Assembly: GCF_005405405.1 (NCBI RefSeq)
Contig: NZ_BJDZ01000026.1
Coordinates: 6,969 to 44,513, forward strand
Direction: 5' to 3'
Source of the DNA: Lactiplantibacillus plajomi
Lineage (GTDB): Bacteria > Bacillota > Bacilli > Lactobacillales > Lactobacillaceae
DNA: 37,545 bases
Shown: positions 22,985-31,832 of the stretch, piece by piece
How the letters are laid out: each line of letters opens with the position of its first letter
How positions within the stretch are numbered: position 1 is the first letter of the stretch
The notes under the pieces: model-generated
Told to the model about the DNA's origin: nothing
Database searches by the model: none
What the model saw: only the letters and a program-made list of their open reading frames with translations
Position numbers and translations under genes: made by a program

Positions 22985-23073
22985 TTTAAAACGTCTTCTA
23001 AGCGATTTTAAGGTGCATTGCTTAATTTTTATATACCCAAGCATAATAAAACGTCTTAAAACCGATTTTAACG
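22985..23073 (+). repeat. Two imperfect AAAACGTCTT...CGATTTTAA repeats
   Basis: Units at about 22985-23013 and 23045-23073 share AAAACGTCTT and CGATTTTAA, each being a partial dyad. They lie 60 bp apart in a 240-bp stretch without genes. They may be binding sites (partition or replication) left from the second replicon. Confidence 0.45.
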
Positions 23074-23074
23074 T

Positions 23075-23125
23075 AATAAAAACCAGCAAGCTACTTAGTG
23101 TAATCTGCTGGCCTATTTTTTATTT
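23075..23125. terminator. Bidirectional terminator
   Basis: CCAGCA (23083-23088) pairs with TGCTGG (23106-23111), with an A-run to the left and a T-run to the right. It ends the minus-strand immunity-like gene. Confidence 0.65.
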
Positions 23126-23387
23126 AATTACAAAGGCTCATCACTGATTGATAACCTAACAACCTTATTAATTCATCAGTTAAATCATTTTTCCTATATC
23201 TATGGGCTAAAGAAGTAGCCAAAGAGCACGGTCTAAAATTTAACTCACGATAAAGTTGTTCTAAAACAGTTAATATTTTTGAATCAATGTTCGAAATACC
23301 ACTTTTCGATTGTCCACCCATAGAAGTAATCATTTTTTGTACTAAATCTTTTGTTATCATTTGCTGTATTGAATTGTCTAATTCCAT
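23124..23387 (-). CDS. Small helical protein, possible bacteriocin immunity protein
   Basis: An 87-residue, probably all-helical protein (IDSKILTVLEQLYRELNF, SLATSLAHRYR, LTDELIRLLGY). The pattern of a central LY.EL helix followed by LA..L..RY resembles four-helix immunity proteins of class II bacteriocins (enterocin A immunity type). TTAGGAG precedes ATG 23387. No bacteriocin gene is next to it. A terminator hairpin lies just upstream, so it may be expressed through an attenuated leader. The family call is tentative. Confidence 0.45.
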   Translation of the reverse strand: MELDNSIQQMITKDLVQKMITSMGGQSKSGISNIDSKILTVLEQLYRELNFRPCSLATSLAHRYRKNDLTDELIRLLGYQSVMSLCN

Positions 23388-23413
23388 AGTAATTCTCCTA
23401 AATATTTTTTCAC

Positions 23414-23448
23414 TAAAAAAACCGCTTAATATTCACACTAAGCGGTTC
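23414..23448 (-). terminator. Terminator or attenuator upstream of the immunity-like gene
   Basis: Minus-strand AACCGCTTA pairs with TAAGCGGTT and is followed by a run of T, only about 27 nt before the gene start. Read-through would be needed for expression from an upstream promoter. Confidence 0.7.
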
Positions 23449-23469
23449 CTTACTTAGGAGAATATCAAT

Positions 23470-23520
23470 CTACATTGAAGCACGTTGCAAGGCTTCCCTT
23501 GTACGTTGCTGTCGGGTCAT
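23470..23520 (-). CDS. Possible 16-residue leader peptide
   Basis: ATG 23520 opens a frame MTRQQRTREALQRASM that ends just before the attenuator-like hairpin. There is no good ribosome binding site. The region also contains the hairpin CAAGG-CTTC-CCTTG. It could be a structured leader rather than a coding one. Confidence 0.2.
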   Translation of the reverse strand: MTRQQRTREALQRASM

Positions 23521-23596
23521 TGTGTGTAGCCACTAACCGAACTCTCGATACTCAAACGATTTCTTTAATTAAAAGTAGTGTAACATAGCTATTCGG

Positions 23597-23645
23597 TAGA
23601 TTGCAAATTTAATCCGAATTTTTGGACAAATTTGCAATCTACCAT
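23597..23645. repeat. 16-bp perfect inverted repeat
   Basis: GGTAGATTGCAAATTT (23597-23612) and its exact complement (23630-23645), loop 17 nt. The half ATTTGCAATCTACC recurs, with one base changed, at 25883-25896 and 28107-28120. It also contains a minus-strand TTGCAA that could serve as a -35 box. Confidence 0.7.
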
Positions 23646-23818
23646 ACTATATTTAATCTATTTCGTTTAGTATCCTTTACTATATATAACAAGGAGGTCT
23701 CTAATGCTAGTTTTTCTGTCAACATCATTCATACCATCCAATGATAAGATGTGGTCACGAGTTGGCATAAATAAAAATCAACAATTCCCGCCATTGGCAA
23801 TAGATTTAGGATGACGTT

Positions 23819-23910
23819 CCCTTAATTTTGAATGGTGTCCATGGTCTTAGTTAAATTTTTCTTTTTTCTGCCCAATTGATTCAATTCAGTAACTATGACA
23901 ACACCACCTT
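23819..23910 (-). pseudogene. Degraded serine-resolvase fragment
   Basis: The segment TTTTGAATGGTGTCCATG, followed by CTTAGTTAA and ATTCAATTCAGTAACTATGA, parallels the interior of the intact resolvase gene at about 28450-28530 (TTTTGAATGGTGTTCATGAT, CTTAGTTAA, ATCTAATTCAGTGACCAGGA). The frame is broken and both ends are missing. It marks an earlier recombinase insertion. Confidence 0.6.
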
Positions 23911-24000
23911 AACAAATCATAATTTGGATAATAGTATGGTCCATTTGAAAGCTAAGCCTTATAATTAGCATAGGGTTAATAGCTCTAATCAAAATACCCA

Positions 24001-24040
24001 CAAAAGGCCTGCTCAACTAACAATTGAGTAGGCCTTTTGT
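24001..24040. terminator. Bidirectional terminator
   Basis: CAAAAGGCCTGCTCAA (24001-24016) pairs with TTGAGTAGGCCTTTTG (24024-24039), with one wobble, loop of 7. No intact gene ends directly here. The rest of the gene-free stretch 23400-24197 holds the inverted repeat and resolvase fragment described separately. Confidence 0.65.
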
Positions 24041-24197
24041 AGTACAAATTAATCCTTATCACAACTAACCTCAATAGCACAACAGGTATAAATAGTGCTT
24101 AAAATCCCTAAATAAATTTCTCTCACAACTGTTTAATAAAGCGGCAATCCCCGTCGTACGTGATTAATTAAACATTCAATTCTTAAAACACCTATTT

Positions 24198-24752
24198 TTA
24201 AATCGACTTAAACCTTCGCTGTTGCGTGCGTTTACTAATCCCCGTCTTTCGTTCAATCATCTTATAAGTCATGCCTTGTTTTCGCAACTCATAAGCAAAT
24301 CTGATCTGTTCATCAGAATACATTTTCGGTCGCCCTTCCCGAAACAACGGATCATGTTGCTTGGCATACAATTTACCTTCTTGTGTGCGCGTGACAATCA
24401 TATCGCGTTCAAACTGCGCAAAGGCGCTAAATATTGTAAAGACTAATTGGCCAGTCGGCGTATTGTCAATTAAGCCCATATTCAAAATGTTGACTTTGAC
24501 ATTTTCTTTAAACAACTCTTGGATAATGGCTAATGCCTCGCGCGTGTTCCGTGCAAACCGATCCAGCTTAGTGACAAGCAAAGTATCACCTGTTTTTAGA
24601 ACGCGCAACAGTTTTTGAAACTCCGGTCGTTCGGTAGTTGTGCCGGTAAACTTTTCTTGAAAGATTTTTTCTGCTCCTGCCAATCTTAGTAACTCAATTT
24701 GATTTGCTAATTTTTGATCAGTGGTACTGACCCGCGCATAGCCATATTTCAT
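24198..24752 (-). CDS. Serine recombinase (resolvase/invertase)
   Basis: A 184-residue small serine recombinase. The catalytic Ser9 is in [17 protein letters not shown] holds the catalytic Arg residues, the E-helix ([10 protein letters not shown]) is complete, and a C-terminal helix-turn-helix ([20 protein letters not shown]) binds DNA. The length is normal. Plasmids use such enzymes to resolve multimers or cointegrates. A dyad with a 2-nt centre lies 20 nt upstream of the start. The distant relative at 28102 has a different C-terminal region. Confidence 0.88.
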   Translation of the reverse strand: MKYGYARVSTTDQKLANQIELLRLAGAEKIFQEKFTGTTTERPEFQKLLRVLKTGDTLLVTKLDRFARNTREALAIIQELFKENVKVNILNMGLIDNTPTGQLVFTIFSAFAQFERDMIVTRTQEGKLYAKQHDPLFREGRPKMYSDEQIRFAYELRKQGMTYKMIERKTGISKRTQQRRFKSI

Positions 24753-24771
24753 CTTTTTATCTCCTTACTTA

Positions 24772-24789
24772 TGTCATTAAGTAATGACA
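24772..24789. promoter_or_regulatory. Candidate crossover site of the serine recombinase
   Basis: TGTCATTA-AG-TAATGACA: two perfect 8-base half-sites around a 2-base centre, just upstream of the recombinase gene, where res sites lie. It could equally be an operator. Confidence 0.4.
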
Positions 24790-24817
24790 CGGTTCTAACC
24801 TTTTAATTATACAGTAT

Positions 24818-24851
24818 CAAAAAAGAGGCCACAACTGTTAAGTTGTGACCT
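24818..24851 (-). terminator. Minus-strand terminator
   Basis: AGGTCACAACT pairs with AGTTGTGGCCT around a 4-nt loop and is followed by TCTTTTTT on the minus strand. It insulates the recombinase gene from MarR transcription. The bases between here and 25040 show nothing further. Confidence 0.7.
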
Positions 24852-25039
24852 GGTTCGTTCTATTTAAACACTTTAATTATCACATATTCAAAACGTCAAA
24901 AAATTTGTATCTAAATATATCTAAGCTTTTTTAATGGTGAGAAACTTTGCCACTTGCAATGCTCGATTAATTACTTAGGTATACAAAATGATTATTGTCA
25001 CGAGACTAAAATAATCTTAATGTTTAAATTTTCTTCATT

Positions 25040-25091
25040 TCAATAAAAGACCGGTCTGCCAAAACCCAAAGATTTTAACAGACTGATCTTT
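25040..25091 (-). terminator. Terminator of the marR gene
   Basis: Minus-strand AAAGATCAGTCTG pairs with CAGACCGGTCTTT (25046-25058 and 25079-25091), followed by T-rich sequence. Confidence 0.65.
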
Positions 25092-25129
25092 ATTTACATT
25101 AGTACATCTTGACTTATCTTGAAAAAACT

Positions 25130-25567
25130 TTAATTTATCCTAGCAAGTTGTTGTGACAAAGTTTCCACTTGTTTAGTCAACTTCTCCAGATTGTGACTCT
25201 GGTTGAAAGCTTTTAAGTTCGCTTGCACTTGCCAAACACCTTCCTGGACCCTTTCTTGGCCATTAACAGTCAAAGATAGCCAAACAATTCGTCGATCATT
25301 TGGATTCACTTGTGATTGAATTAAATTATCTTGAATCAATCGCCAAGTATTCCTGGAAATTAGTGTGCGCGTGACCGTGAATGCATCAGCTAATTCACTA
25401 GCAGTAGCTTGCCCATGTTGTTCAAGATAGACTAATATTCCCCACTCACGCATTGAAAATTCAGTTTTGGCCAGTCCTTGCACTAACATCTGGTATGCCT
25501 GATTCTGAATAGCTTGCAGGGTTGTTAAGCTCTCAAACTGGTTCTTAATTTGCTGCTGATTTAGCAT
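25130..25567 (-). CDS. MarR-family transcriptional regulator
   Basis: A 145-residue regulator with the MarR winged-helix core: a helix pair around FSMREWGILVYLEQHG, the recognition region ATASELADAFTVTRTLISRN (about residues 53-72), the wing with NPNDRRIVWLSLT (about 88-100), and a C-terminal dimerisation helix. Such proteins usually repress a neighbouring gene and respond to small molecules. The nearest upstream sequence is a broken surface-protein gene, so its original target may be lost; kup lies beyond. No clear operator palindrome was picked out. Confidence 0.82.
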   Translation of the reverse strand: MLNQQQIKNQFESLTTLQAIQNQAYQMLVQGLAKTEFSMREWGILVYLEQHGQATASELADAFTVTRTLISRNTWRLIQDNLIQSQVNPNDRRIVWLSLTVNGQERVQEGVWQVQANLKAFNQSHNLEKLTKQVETLSQQLARIN

Positions 25568-25578
25568 ATAATATCATC

Positions 25579-25770
25579 CTATTCTTTGTACTGCCGCTGA
25601 GTCATTCCGAAGAGTTATAACAAACTACTCATGGCTAATAGTAATAAGCCCCTCAGTGTCATATGTCGTTGGTCAGTTTCATCAGTTCGAGGCAACCATT
25701 GATCTACAAAATTAGTAGCCTCTGTTTGACCAGCCTGAACCGGTTTAGCAGCATCGTTGATTGGCTCGGG
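25579..25770 (-). pseudogene. C-terminal remnant of an LPXTG-type cell-wall protein
   Basis: The minus frame reads PEPINDAAKPVQAGQTEATN, then an LPRTDE sorting motif, a short hydrophobic run ending MSSLL, a TAA stop and, in the same frame, LFGMTQRQYKE and a second stop. The tail fits a sortase signal whose hydrophobic segment is broken by the stop. No N-terminal part is present. The remaining stretch to 25950 has no gene. Confidence 0.6.
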
Positions 25771-25882
25771 TTAATAGAAACTCTAAAATCTGTCGATAAA
25801 CTATTTATAATTCTTATTATAATAAATTGATTCAAACTCATTATGAACGTTAGAAATATTATTAATATGCATTGAAGGTTAA

Positions 25883-25896
25883 TTTTACAATCTACC
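25883..25896. repeat. Boundary motif, copy downstream of kup
   Basis: TTTTACAATCTACC, followed by TAAAACTAAAT. It matches 28107-28120 and half of the inverted repeat at 23597-23645. The two copies at 25883 and 28107 bracket kup. Confidence 0.45.
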
Positions 25897-25950
25897 TAAA
25901 ACTAAATATAATTTTTCTAACTTAGTTGTTGCACTTAAACTACTGCATAC

Positions 25951-27987
25951 TCATTTTTCAGTCTTACTTAATCTGCCTCGATGATAAATTTTCTTTTGGA
26001 TTAAGTATTGATCCTGATCTTGAGTAATAAATAACGGAGAACTTTCTTCTATGACATTGCTAAACTCCAAACCATACCATGAAATAGGTGAGGCCGTAAT
26101 TTTCTGCAAATAGATGCGCCCGCCAATCAATCTTCTATCTAACGAGCTTAACTTATCATTGACAATTAAATCTGCTGGTTGTTCCTTTATAATAACAAAC
26201 TTAAAGTCGCCGACTTTCCGTTGTCGCTCTGTTGAATACGTGGGTATTTGTGGTTCTAAAATACCTTGTTCCACTAGATGATTTACAATTTGATGTAAAT
26301 AGACACTAACGGATTGAGATTTCTTAAACCCTAAGTAAAGTTGAACGTTAACAACATTATGCGTCTCAAGTAAATCAACTGTATAATTACTTTCATAAGG
26401 TGCATTGGTTTCATTGACTGTAACAAACCAATAAACTTTAGCTCTTTTAGGTTGTCTGTCGAGAATAGAATACATGGTGCTACGCTTAATTTGGTAATCA
26501 CCCTTAATTTTAGTCATATACACTAAGTTAGTCGTGAACAAAGGTACTGTATTGTCTGCGCTTAATTTAGAGAGTTGATCACGATAGTCAAGAAGTGAAA
26601 CATACTCGCTTTCTTTCTCATAATGTTCTCTTCGTTTATTTCCAAAGTACCAAAGCCACATAATATAAAGAATGCCCAACATGATTGTTAACGTAACATA
26701 ACCGCCATGAATAAACTTAACCAAACTTGAAATTAGAAAGATTAACTCAATAAAACCAAAAAACAAGGCAATTATAAGTGCTGTTCCCTTAGCCAGGTGT
26801 TTCTTTAAGAATTCATGCAAAAGCACAGTAGTCATAAGCATGGTAATAGTGATCGCTAAACCATACGCGGCCTCCATTTTTTGTGAACTACCAAAGAACC
26901 AGACTACACTAATTGTTATTATACATAGTATCCAGTTAACAGTTGCAATATAAATTTGATTTTTTATATTACTTGGATGTCTAATAACCATTCTAGGTAA
27001 AAATTTTAAGCCAATTGCTTCATCGACTAAAGTGTAAGAACCCGTAATCAACGCTTGAGAGGCAATAATTGCAGCGAGTGTGGCTAGCAAAATGCCCACT
27101 AGGCGCCAAGTTCCGGGGAGCATTTCATAAAAAGGATTTAAGTTCGATAAGTTCCTGTAAGCAGTATCACCTGCATGTCTAATTATCCAAGCACCTTGAC
27201 CTAAGTAATTTAAAAATAGGGTACTATATACTAGTGGCCATGTTACATAAATATTCTGCTTGCCAACGTGACCCATATCGGAATATAAAGCCTCTGCTCC
27301 TGTGGTTGCCAAAAAGATACTTCCAAGTATAAAGATTCCCACTTTGTTAACTGGACTGAATAGTATCCTAATTGCATAATAAGGAGAAATAGCCTTCAAT
27401 ATCATTGGATAATTGATTAGATTAACGATTCCAAAGACAGCCAAAAAGCCAAACCATAAAATCATCACTGGTCCAAAGGATTTCCCAATCATACCTGTTC
27501 CAAAATGTTGAATCATAAATAATACGAGTAGAACAACTGTTGTGATAATCAAGACGTTATGTTGAGAATTACTAAACACCACAGGGCCAAGGTGTTGTTT
27601 TTTTAATCCCTCAATGGCTGAAGTCACAGTTACTGCAGGAGTTAATGTTCCATCGGCCAAAATGGCCGCCCCGCCAATCAAGGCTGGCCAAATTAACCAT
27701 TTTGAATTTTTTCGAACCAATGCATATAAAGCAAAAATTCCGCCCTCACGCTTATTATCGGCTTGCATTGCAATGACAACATACTTCAACGTTGTAATGA
27801 TCATTAATGTCCAAAAAATCAACGAGATCGATCCAATCACGTAATTGGGAGAAATATTTCCCATTTTACCGGCGTCACCAATCAATGCATTCATAACATA
27901 CAATGGTGAAGTGCCAATATCACCGTACACAATTCCTAAAGTAACAAGTGCCCCCGCAAAAGAAACACGTTCTAGTTGCTTATTCAT
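25951..27987 (-). CDS. kup: KUP-type potassium uptake protein
   Basis: A 678-residue potassium/proton symporter of the KUP/HAK/KT family. The N-terminal signature GDIGTSPLY (about residues 23-31), the GGIFALYAL loop and about twelve membrane helices through residue 445 are followed by the cytoplasmic C-terminal domain. Full length for the family. GGAGG precedes ATG 27987. KUP proteins of lactic acid bacteria help with potassium and osmotic balance and are controlled by cyclic di-AMP in some species. The upstream 100 nt are too short for a cyclic di-AMP riboswitch. It is bracketed by the 14-base boundary motif and the two recombinase genes, which suggests it was acquired as cargo. Confidence 0.95.
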   Translation of the reverse strand: MNKQLERVSFAGALVTLGIVYGDIGTSPLYVMNALIGDAGKMGNISPNYVIGSISLIFWTLMIITTLKYVVIAMQADNKREGGIFALYALVRKNSKWLIWPALIGGAAILADGTLTPAVTVTSAIEGLKKQHLGPVVFSNSQHNVLIITTVVLLVLFMIQHFGTGMIGKSFGPVMILWFGFLAVFGIVNLINYPMILKAISPYYAIRILFSPVNKVGIFILGSIFLATTGAEALYSDMGHVGKQNIYVTWPLVYSTLFLNYLGQGAWIIRHAGDTAYRNLSNLNPFYEMLPGTWRLVGILLATLAAIIASQALITGSYTLVDEAIGLKFLPRMVIRHPSNIKNQIYIATVNWILCIITISVVWFFGSSQKMEAAYGLAITITMLMTTVLLHEFLKKHLAKGTALIIALFFGFIELIFLISSLVKFIHGGYVTLTIMLGILYIMWLWYFGNKRREHYEKESEYVSLLDYRDQLSKLSADNTVPLFTTNLVYMTKIKGDYQIKRSTMYSILDRQPKRAKVYWFVTVNETNAPYESNYTVDLLETHNVVNVQLYLGFKKSQSVSVYLHQIVNHLVEQGILEPQIPTYSTERQRKVGDFKFVIIKEQPADLIVNDKLSSLDRRLIGGRIYLQKITASPISWYGLEFSNVIEESSPLFITQDQDQYLIQKKIYHRGRLSKTEK

Positions 27988-28101
27988 ATTTGCTTGCCTC
28001 CAACGCTAATTATTGAAATATAGCACTGCAAAATAGTAAGCCTAAACACGAAGAAAAGCAACTATGCCATATACATCATAATGAAATCACTTTAAAGAAG
28101 C

Positions 28102-28698
28102 TCATAATTTACAATCTACCTTAACATTAAATTTCTTTCGATACCTTATAAAGGTTGTCCGTTTAATTCCTGTATTACGGGCAACATCGACATCACTCAT
28201 GCCCGTCTGGTAAAGTTTAAAAGCATGTAGTAAACGGGGATCATCTTCGGCATATTGAGGTTTCCGACCATGATATTTACCCTGCTGTTTAGCGAGGGCA
28301 ATCCCTTGTTGCTGCCGTTCAATGATCCGCTTACGTTCGCTTTCAGCTTGATATTTATACAGTTCAATAATGAGATTCGTCATGAGCTGGCGTAAATTAG
28401 GATCCGCAATCCCTGTCATGGACGGCAAGTTTAACACATCTAGGGTGGCCCCCTTATTTTGAATGGTGTTCATGATCTTAGTTAAGTCCTGGTTGTTTCG
28501 GCCTAAGCGATCTAATTCAGTGACCAGGACAATATCACCCTCGCGAACATAGGCGAGCATTTTTTGCAGTTCTGGTCGATTAGTGTTAGCCCCACTTAAT
28601 TTATCCGTAAATAATTTATCAACGTCTTTTAAAGCCGCTAACTGTCGATCTAAATGTTGCTCCTTGGAACTCACACGCGCATAACCGATTTTAGCCAT
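28102..28698 (-). CDS. Serine recombinase (Pin/resolvase type)
   Basis: A 198-residue serine recombinase: Ser10 in ARVSSKEQ, TELDRLGRN, the E-helix LYKYQAESERKRI, GKYHGRKPQY, and a C-terminal helix-turn-helix (MSDVDVARNTGIKRTTFIRY). It could resolve or invert DNA. The last codons contain the 14-base boundary motif that also occurs beyond kup, which hints that recombination took place at this 3-prime end. GGAG lies upstream of ATG 28698. Confidence 0.88.
   Translation of the reverse strand: MAKIGYARVSSKEQHLDRQLAALKDVDKLFTDKLSGANTNRPELQKMLAYVREGDIVLVTELDRLGRNNQDLTKIMNTIQNKGATLDVLNLPSMTGIADPNLRQLMTNLIIELYKYQAESERKRIIERQQQGIALAKQQGKYHGRKPQYAEDDPRLLHAFKLYQTGMSDVDVARNTGIKRTTFIRYRKKFNVKVDCKL
28107..28120. 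repeat. Boundary motif inside the end of the recombinase gene
   Basis: ATTTACAATCTACC followed by TTAACATTAAAT, close to the sequence at 25883-25907. Confidence 0.45.
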
Positions 28699-28760
28699 TT
28701 CCAGTTCTCCTTTTGGACAGTTCTAATGAACACTTGTAATTCCTAGTATAGCACAGAAAT

Positions 28761-28797
28761 AAAAAAGACCAATAGGGTATACCCTAGTGGTCTTTTT
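28761..28797. terminator. Bidirectional terminator
   Basis: AAAAAGACCA, an inner TAGGG-TATA-CCCTA-type palindrome, then TGGTCTTTTT. It sits between the recombinase and the ISL3 element. Confidence 0.75.
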
Positions 28798-28807
28798 GCG
28801 CTATTAT

Positions 28808-30279
28808 GGGTCTACACTTTCTGGTGTTGAGAAATAATCAACACTGAACGTATAGGCCCTTTTTGGATAACGCAAAAAGACACCTACTCAGTGTCCATGC
28901 TATGCTTGTTAGCGTCGAAACCAAAAGCAAGCGAGGTTATGAGTAAATGTCCCAATACGATCCTACACTGTCCGTCCTTGGAATACCAGACCATAATATC
29001 AAAGTAGCCTTTGTTCGTCATGAATATCGCGGCAACGGGGTACGTCGCCGCCAGTATCATGTGATTGATGCCGAGCTGACTTACCGGTTAACCCGGTGCC
29101 CACTGTGTGGCTTTGTGGCTTTGAGGCCTTGCACCCTAACGGGTTTTACACGGCCCACGTGCGCGTCCTCAACGGGGTTGAAATGCCGACAGTCATTGAC
29201 TTGCACAAGCAACGATGGCGCTGTCATAACTGTTACCACACAGTCAGTGCCAAGACGCCACTCGTGCAACCCAACCACACGATCGCCGCTCACATGACAG
29301 AACGAATCATGAAGTTAGCGCATGAACGGTTGCCGTTCAAAACCGTCGCCCGTATTATCGGAATCTCAGCCTCCTCGGTTCAACGGATCATTGACCAAAA
29401 TCTCAAACTCCGACCGGCTCGTCGGCTACCCACGCGACTCTGCTTTGATGAGTTCCGTTCCACTCATGGCATGATGTCGTTTATCTGTCTTGATGCCGAT
29501 TCACATCGTCTGATTGCCTTGCTTGGTGACCGATTCAATCGCACGATTAAAAACTTCTTCATCGCTCATTATTCACTCGCTGAACGCACTCGGGTCCAGA
29601 CGGTCACCATGGACATGAATGCAGCTTATCAGACGATTATTCATGAGGTTTTCCCCAAGGCCCAAGTCGTCATTGATCGGTTCCATATCATTCAACTCGC
29701 GGCTCGTGCCCTTGATCAGGTACGCGTCCAAGCGCTCAAACAGCTTGATGACAAGCACAGCCGTCCTTATAAGATCATGAAGACAAACTGGCGGCTTTTT
29801 CATCAAACTGCGCCTGACGCTAAACACAAACAGTTCCTGTTTGGTTTGAATGAAGACGTCACGCAACAGGAGGCCATCGATATCGCACTTGATACTGAGC
29901 CCAAGCTCAAGCAAACCTACGAGACCTACTTAGCGCTTCATGATGCTTTGATGGTAAAGAAACATCCCGCGGAACTGGCAAACCTGTTAGCTACTTACGA
30001 GCCAAACGGTACGGCAATGGACATGACGATCGCGACGCTTAAGCGACACAAAGTCGCTGTTCTCGCCGCTGTCACCAGCCCTTATTCCAACGGTCCGATC
30101 GAAGGGGTTAACCGCCTCATCAAGTCACTCAAACGATCCTGTTTTGGCTTCAAGAATCAGCTGAACTTCTTCAAACGAATCTACCAAATCACGGCATAAC
30201 ATGACAAAGACGGCTCCCCAAATGGAGAACCGCCTCAAATGATAAATTTATTCTTCAACACCAGTTCTAATATGATGTC
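28808..30279 (+). mobile_element. ISL3-family insertion sequence (ends approximate)
   Basis: The element carries one ISL3 transposase frame, broken by an 8-base duplication. CTGGTGTTGA (28821-28830) near the left end and its complement TCAACACCAG (30255-30264) near the right end are inverted repeats that extend into AATAA-type sequence. The outermost bases and the target duplication could not be fixed. Confidence 0.55.
28947..30199 (+). pseudogene. ISL3-family transposase, frameshifted by an 8-bp tandem duplication
   Basis: Two overlapping frames together give one ISL3 transposase. The first (from ATG 28947) supplies the N-terminus up to the zinc-finger start RCPLCGF; the second continues EALHPNGFYTAHVRV, RWRCHNCYHTV, a helix-turn-helix, and the DDE core (LCFDEFRS, VTMDMNAAYQ, PIEGVNRLIK) to the stop. 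The break is at TGGCTTTG repeated in tandem (29108-29115 and 29116-29123). Removing one unit restores TGT-GGC-TTT-GAG-GCC in frame. The second frame alone, opening at 29096, lacks the first Zn ligands. Transposition from this copy is therefore unlikely without reversion. Confidence 0.8.
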
Positions 30280-30382
30280 AAGTATCAACTTATTAAAAAA
30301 AAGAGTACACTAAACAGTGATAGCTTTTTGACAGAAAAAAGCTGTCATAAATATCAACTATACTGGTATTTAAATAGTCTGC

Positions 30383-31636
30383 TTAATGGGAAGTTCTTGC
30401 GTAATTATAAATTTGGTTTGTGCGGACCAAATTCATAATCGTCCTATCAAGCCTGTTCACACAAGCAATCATGGCAACCATATCCGGTTTAGGATGTGGT
30501 CCTTTTTTTAACTTATAGTAGTAATCCACAATGTGATTATCAATGCGTGCTTTATTTCTAAGCATGGATCTAATCATTTCAAACATAATATAACGGGCAC
30601 TACTTTGGCCTCTCCGATTAATCCGGTCAGCTTCTTTGAGCCCTCCGGATTGGGTTCGTCGTAGATCTATTCCTACGTAAGCATTCAGCTGCTTATAACT
30701 TGGGAATCTCGCTATTTTTCCTGTAAATCCTAGTAACAGGGCAGTTGATATCTCTCCCGCCCCAGAAATACTCGCAATGAGTTTAAACTCCGGAAAAGTT
30801 TTCGCGTAAGTGATCAATTGGCGTTTTAATAAGTCATGGGCCTGATTATATCGCTGAATCTCTTCACAATAACTATGGATTTGATTAGTTAGAAATGAAT
30901 TCGCAGGTTGTGCTGGGTACGACAATTGGCCTGCCTGCCAGACCTCATTACATCTACGTACGATTAAATCCGAATGGATTTTAGGACTTACCAAGCCAAT
31001 GATTTGTTTTGCCATCGTTCCTGGAATATATCCTGTTAAAAAATCAGGGTGGGGAAAGAGACTAACAAAAGTTAAGCCGAGCACTGATCGAATTGGGTTA
31101 AATATATCGTTTAACTCGGGAAATGTTTGATCAAGTGCGGCATGTAAATGATTGATAATCCGGGACCTCTCTTTAGTTATTTCTAGATAGCGGTGTGCCA
31201 TTAAATGAAGTTGCTCATATGGCCTTGAATATGGTCTACGACCATGAATCAGTGACTTCTGATCAATTCCCAGGAGCGCTAATTTAACTGCATCTGAACG
31301 GTCTGTTTTTTGCCTTCTCAACCCCGCCATGCGAATTGAGGACTCCAAAGGATTTATTTTAAGGTAATTCATTCCTTCCTCGCTAAAAAAACGAGTCAGA
31401 ACTCTAGAATAAATACCAGTCGTTTCAAATACTGCCATGACTGGCAGATCACTCGTAATTATTGACTTGAGCTTTGCCAATCCAGACTTATTATGGATAA
31501 TCTGAAACTCCTTAATAACCGTATGATCGTGTAAAAGAGCACAATTACTCTTTCCACGACTCACATCAATACCTAAAACGTGCACTTTATCGCCTTCCAT
31601 ATATTTTTGAGGTAACAACTTCGCAGATTCGTTCAT
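30383..31636 (-). CDS. IS110-family transposase
   Basis: A 417-residue DEDD recombinase of IS110 elements. An N-terminal RuvC-like domain has Asp24 in LGIDVSRGK, Glu in FETTGIYS and Asp in KTDRSDA. The C-terminal transposase_20 region has SISGAGEISTALLLGF and the TQSGG motif with the catalytic Ser. IS110 enzymes cut and join DNA guided by a bridge RNA made from the element's own non-coding end. Full length, no break seen. Long non-coding sequence lies upstream of the start (31637-31765), the usual bridge-RNA side for IS110-group elements. Element ends were not fixed, since IS110 lacks normal terminal repeats. Confidence 0.9.
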   Translation of the reverse strand: MNESAKLLPQKYMEGDKVHVLGIDVSRGKSNCALLHDHTVIKEFQIIHNKSGLAKLKSIITSDLPVMAVFETTGIYSRVLTRFFSEEGMNYLKINPLESSIRMAGLRRQKTDRSDAVKLALLGIDQKSLIHGRRPYSRPYEQLHLMAHRYLEITKERSRIINHLHAALDQTFPELNDIFNPIRSVLGLTFVSLFPHPDFLTGYIPGTMAKQIIGLVSPKIHSDLIVRRCNEVWQAGQLSYPAQPANSFLTNQIHSYCEEIQRYNQAHDLLKRQLITYAKTFPEFKLIASISGAGEISTALLLGFTGKIARFPSYKQLNAYVGIDLRRTQSGGLKEADRINRRGQSSARYIMFEMIRSMLRNKARIDNHIVDYYYKLKKGPHPKPDMVAMIACVNRLDRTIMNLVRTNQIYNYARTSH

Positions 31637-31765
31637 TTTCTAAATTCGATCTCAAGGACCCACATCCTAAATCTAACTGTTCACTACGTGTTGTTGGGCC
31701 AGTTTGACACTCGGAATGTATATTCCACTGATGTTGACGACCTCAACCTCAATTTAAGTATAGTA
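31637..31765 (-). ncRNA. Candidate bridge RNA region of the IS110 element
   Basis: A non-coding sequence directly upstream of the IS110 transposase, with hairpins such as GGAAT-GTAT-ATTCC (31713-31726) and GTTGA/TCAAC (about 31733-31747). In IS110-group elements this end makes the bridge RNA whose loops pair with donor and target DNA. No loop-to-target match was worked out, so this is placement by family knowledge. Confidence 0.4.
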
Positions 31766-31766
31766 A

Positions 31767-31832
31767 AAGAGGTATCAAGATTGTCGTCACAATCTTGATA
31801 CCTCTTACTTTAGGATGTTTGACAAAGAGCCG
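31767..31832. mobile_element. Solo end of a second ISL3-like element with terminator hairpin
   Basis: A perfect 18-bp hairpin (AAGAGGTATCAAGATTGT, loop CGTC) followed by TACTTTAGGATGTTTGACAA and AGAGCC. Reverse complemented, the end reads GGCTCTTTGTCAAACATCC, typical of ISL3-family (IS1165/IS1167-like) terminal repeats. No matching transposase remains beside it, so it is probably cut off by the IS110 element. Confidence 0.55.

Noticed and set aside
23470-23520. T-box riboswitch upstream of the immunity-like gene
   Set aside because: A leader with terminator suggested it, but no T-box sequence or specifier stem is present and the leader is too short.
27988-28100. Cyclic di-AMP riboswitch before kup
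   Set aside because: Only about 110 nt are available and no conserved core was recognised.
29081-29293. Minus-strand 70-residue frame in the ISL3 element
   Set aside because: Mirror of the transposase reading frame with no supporting signals.
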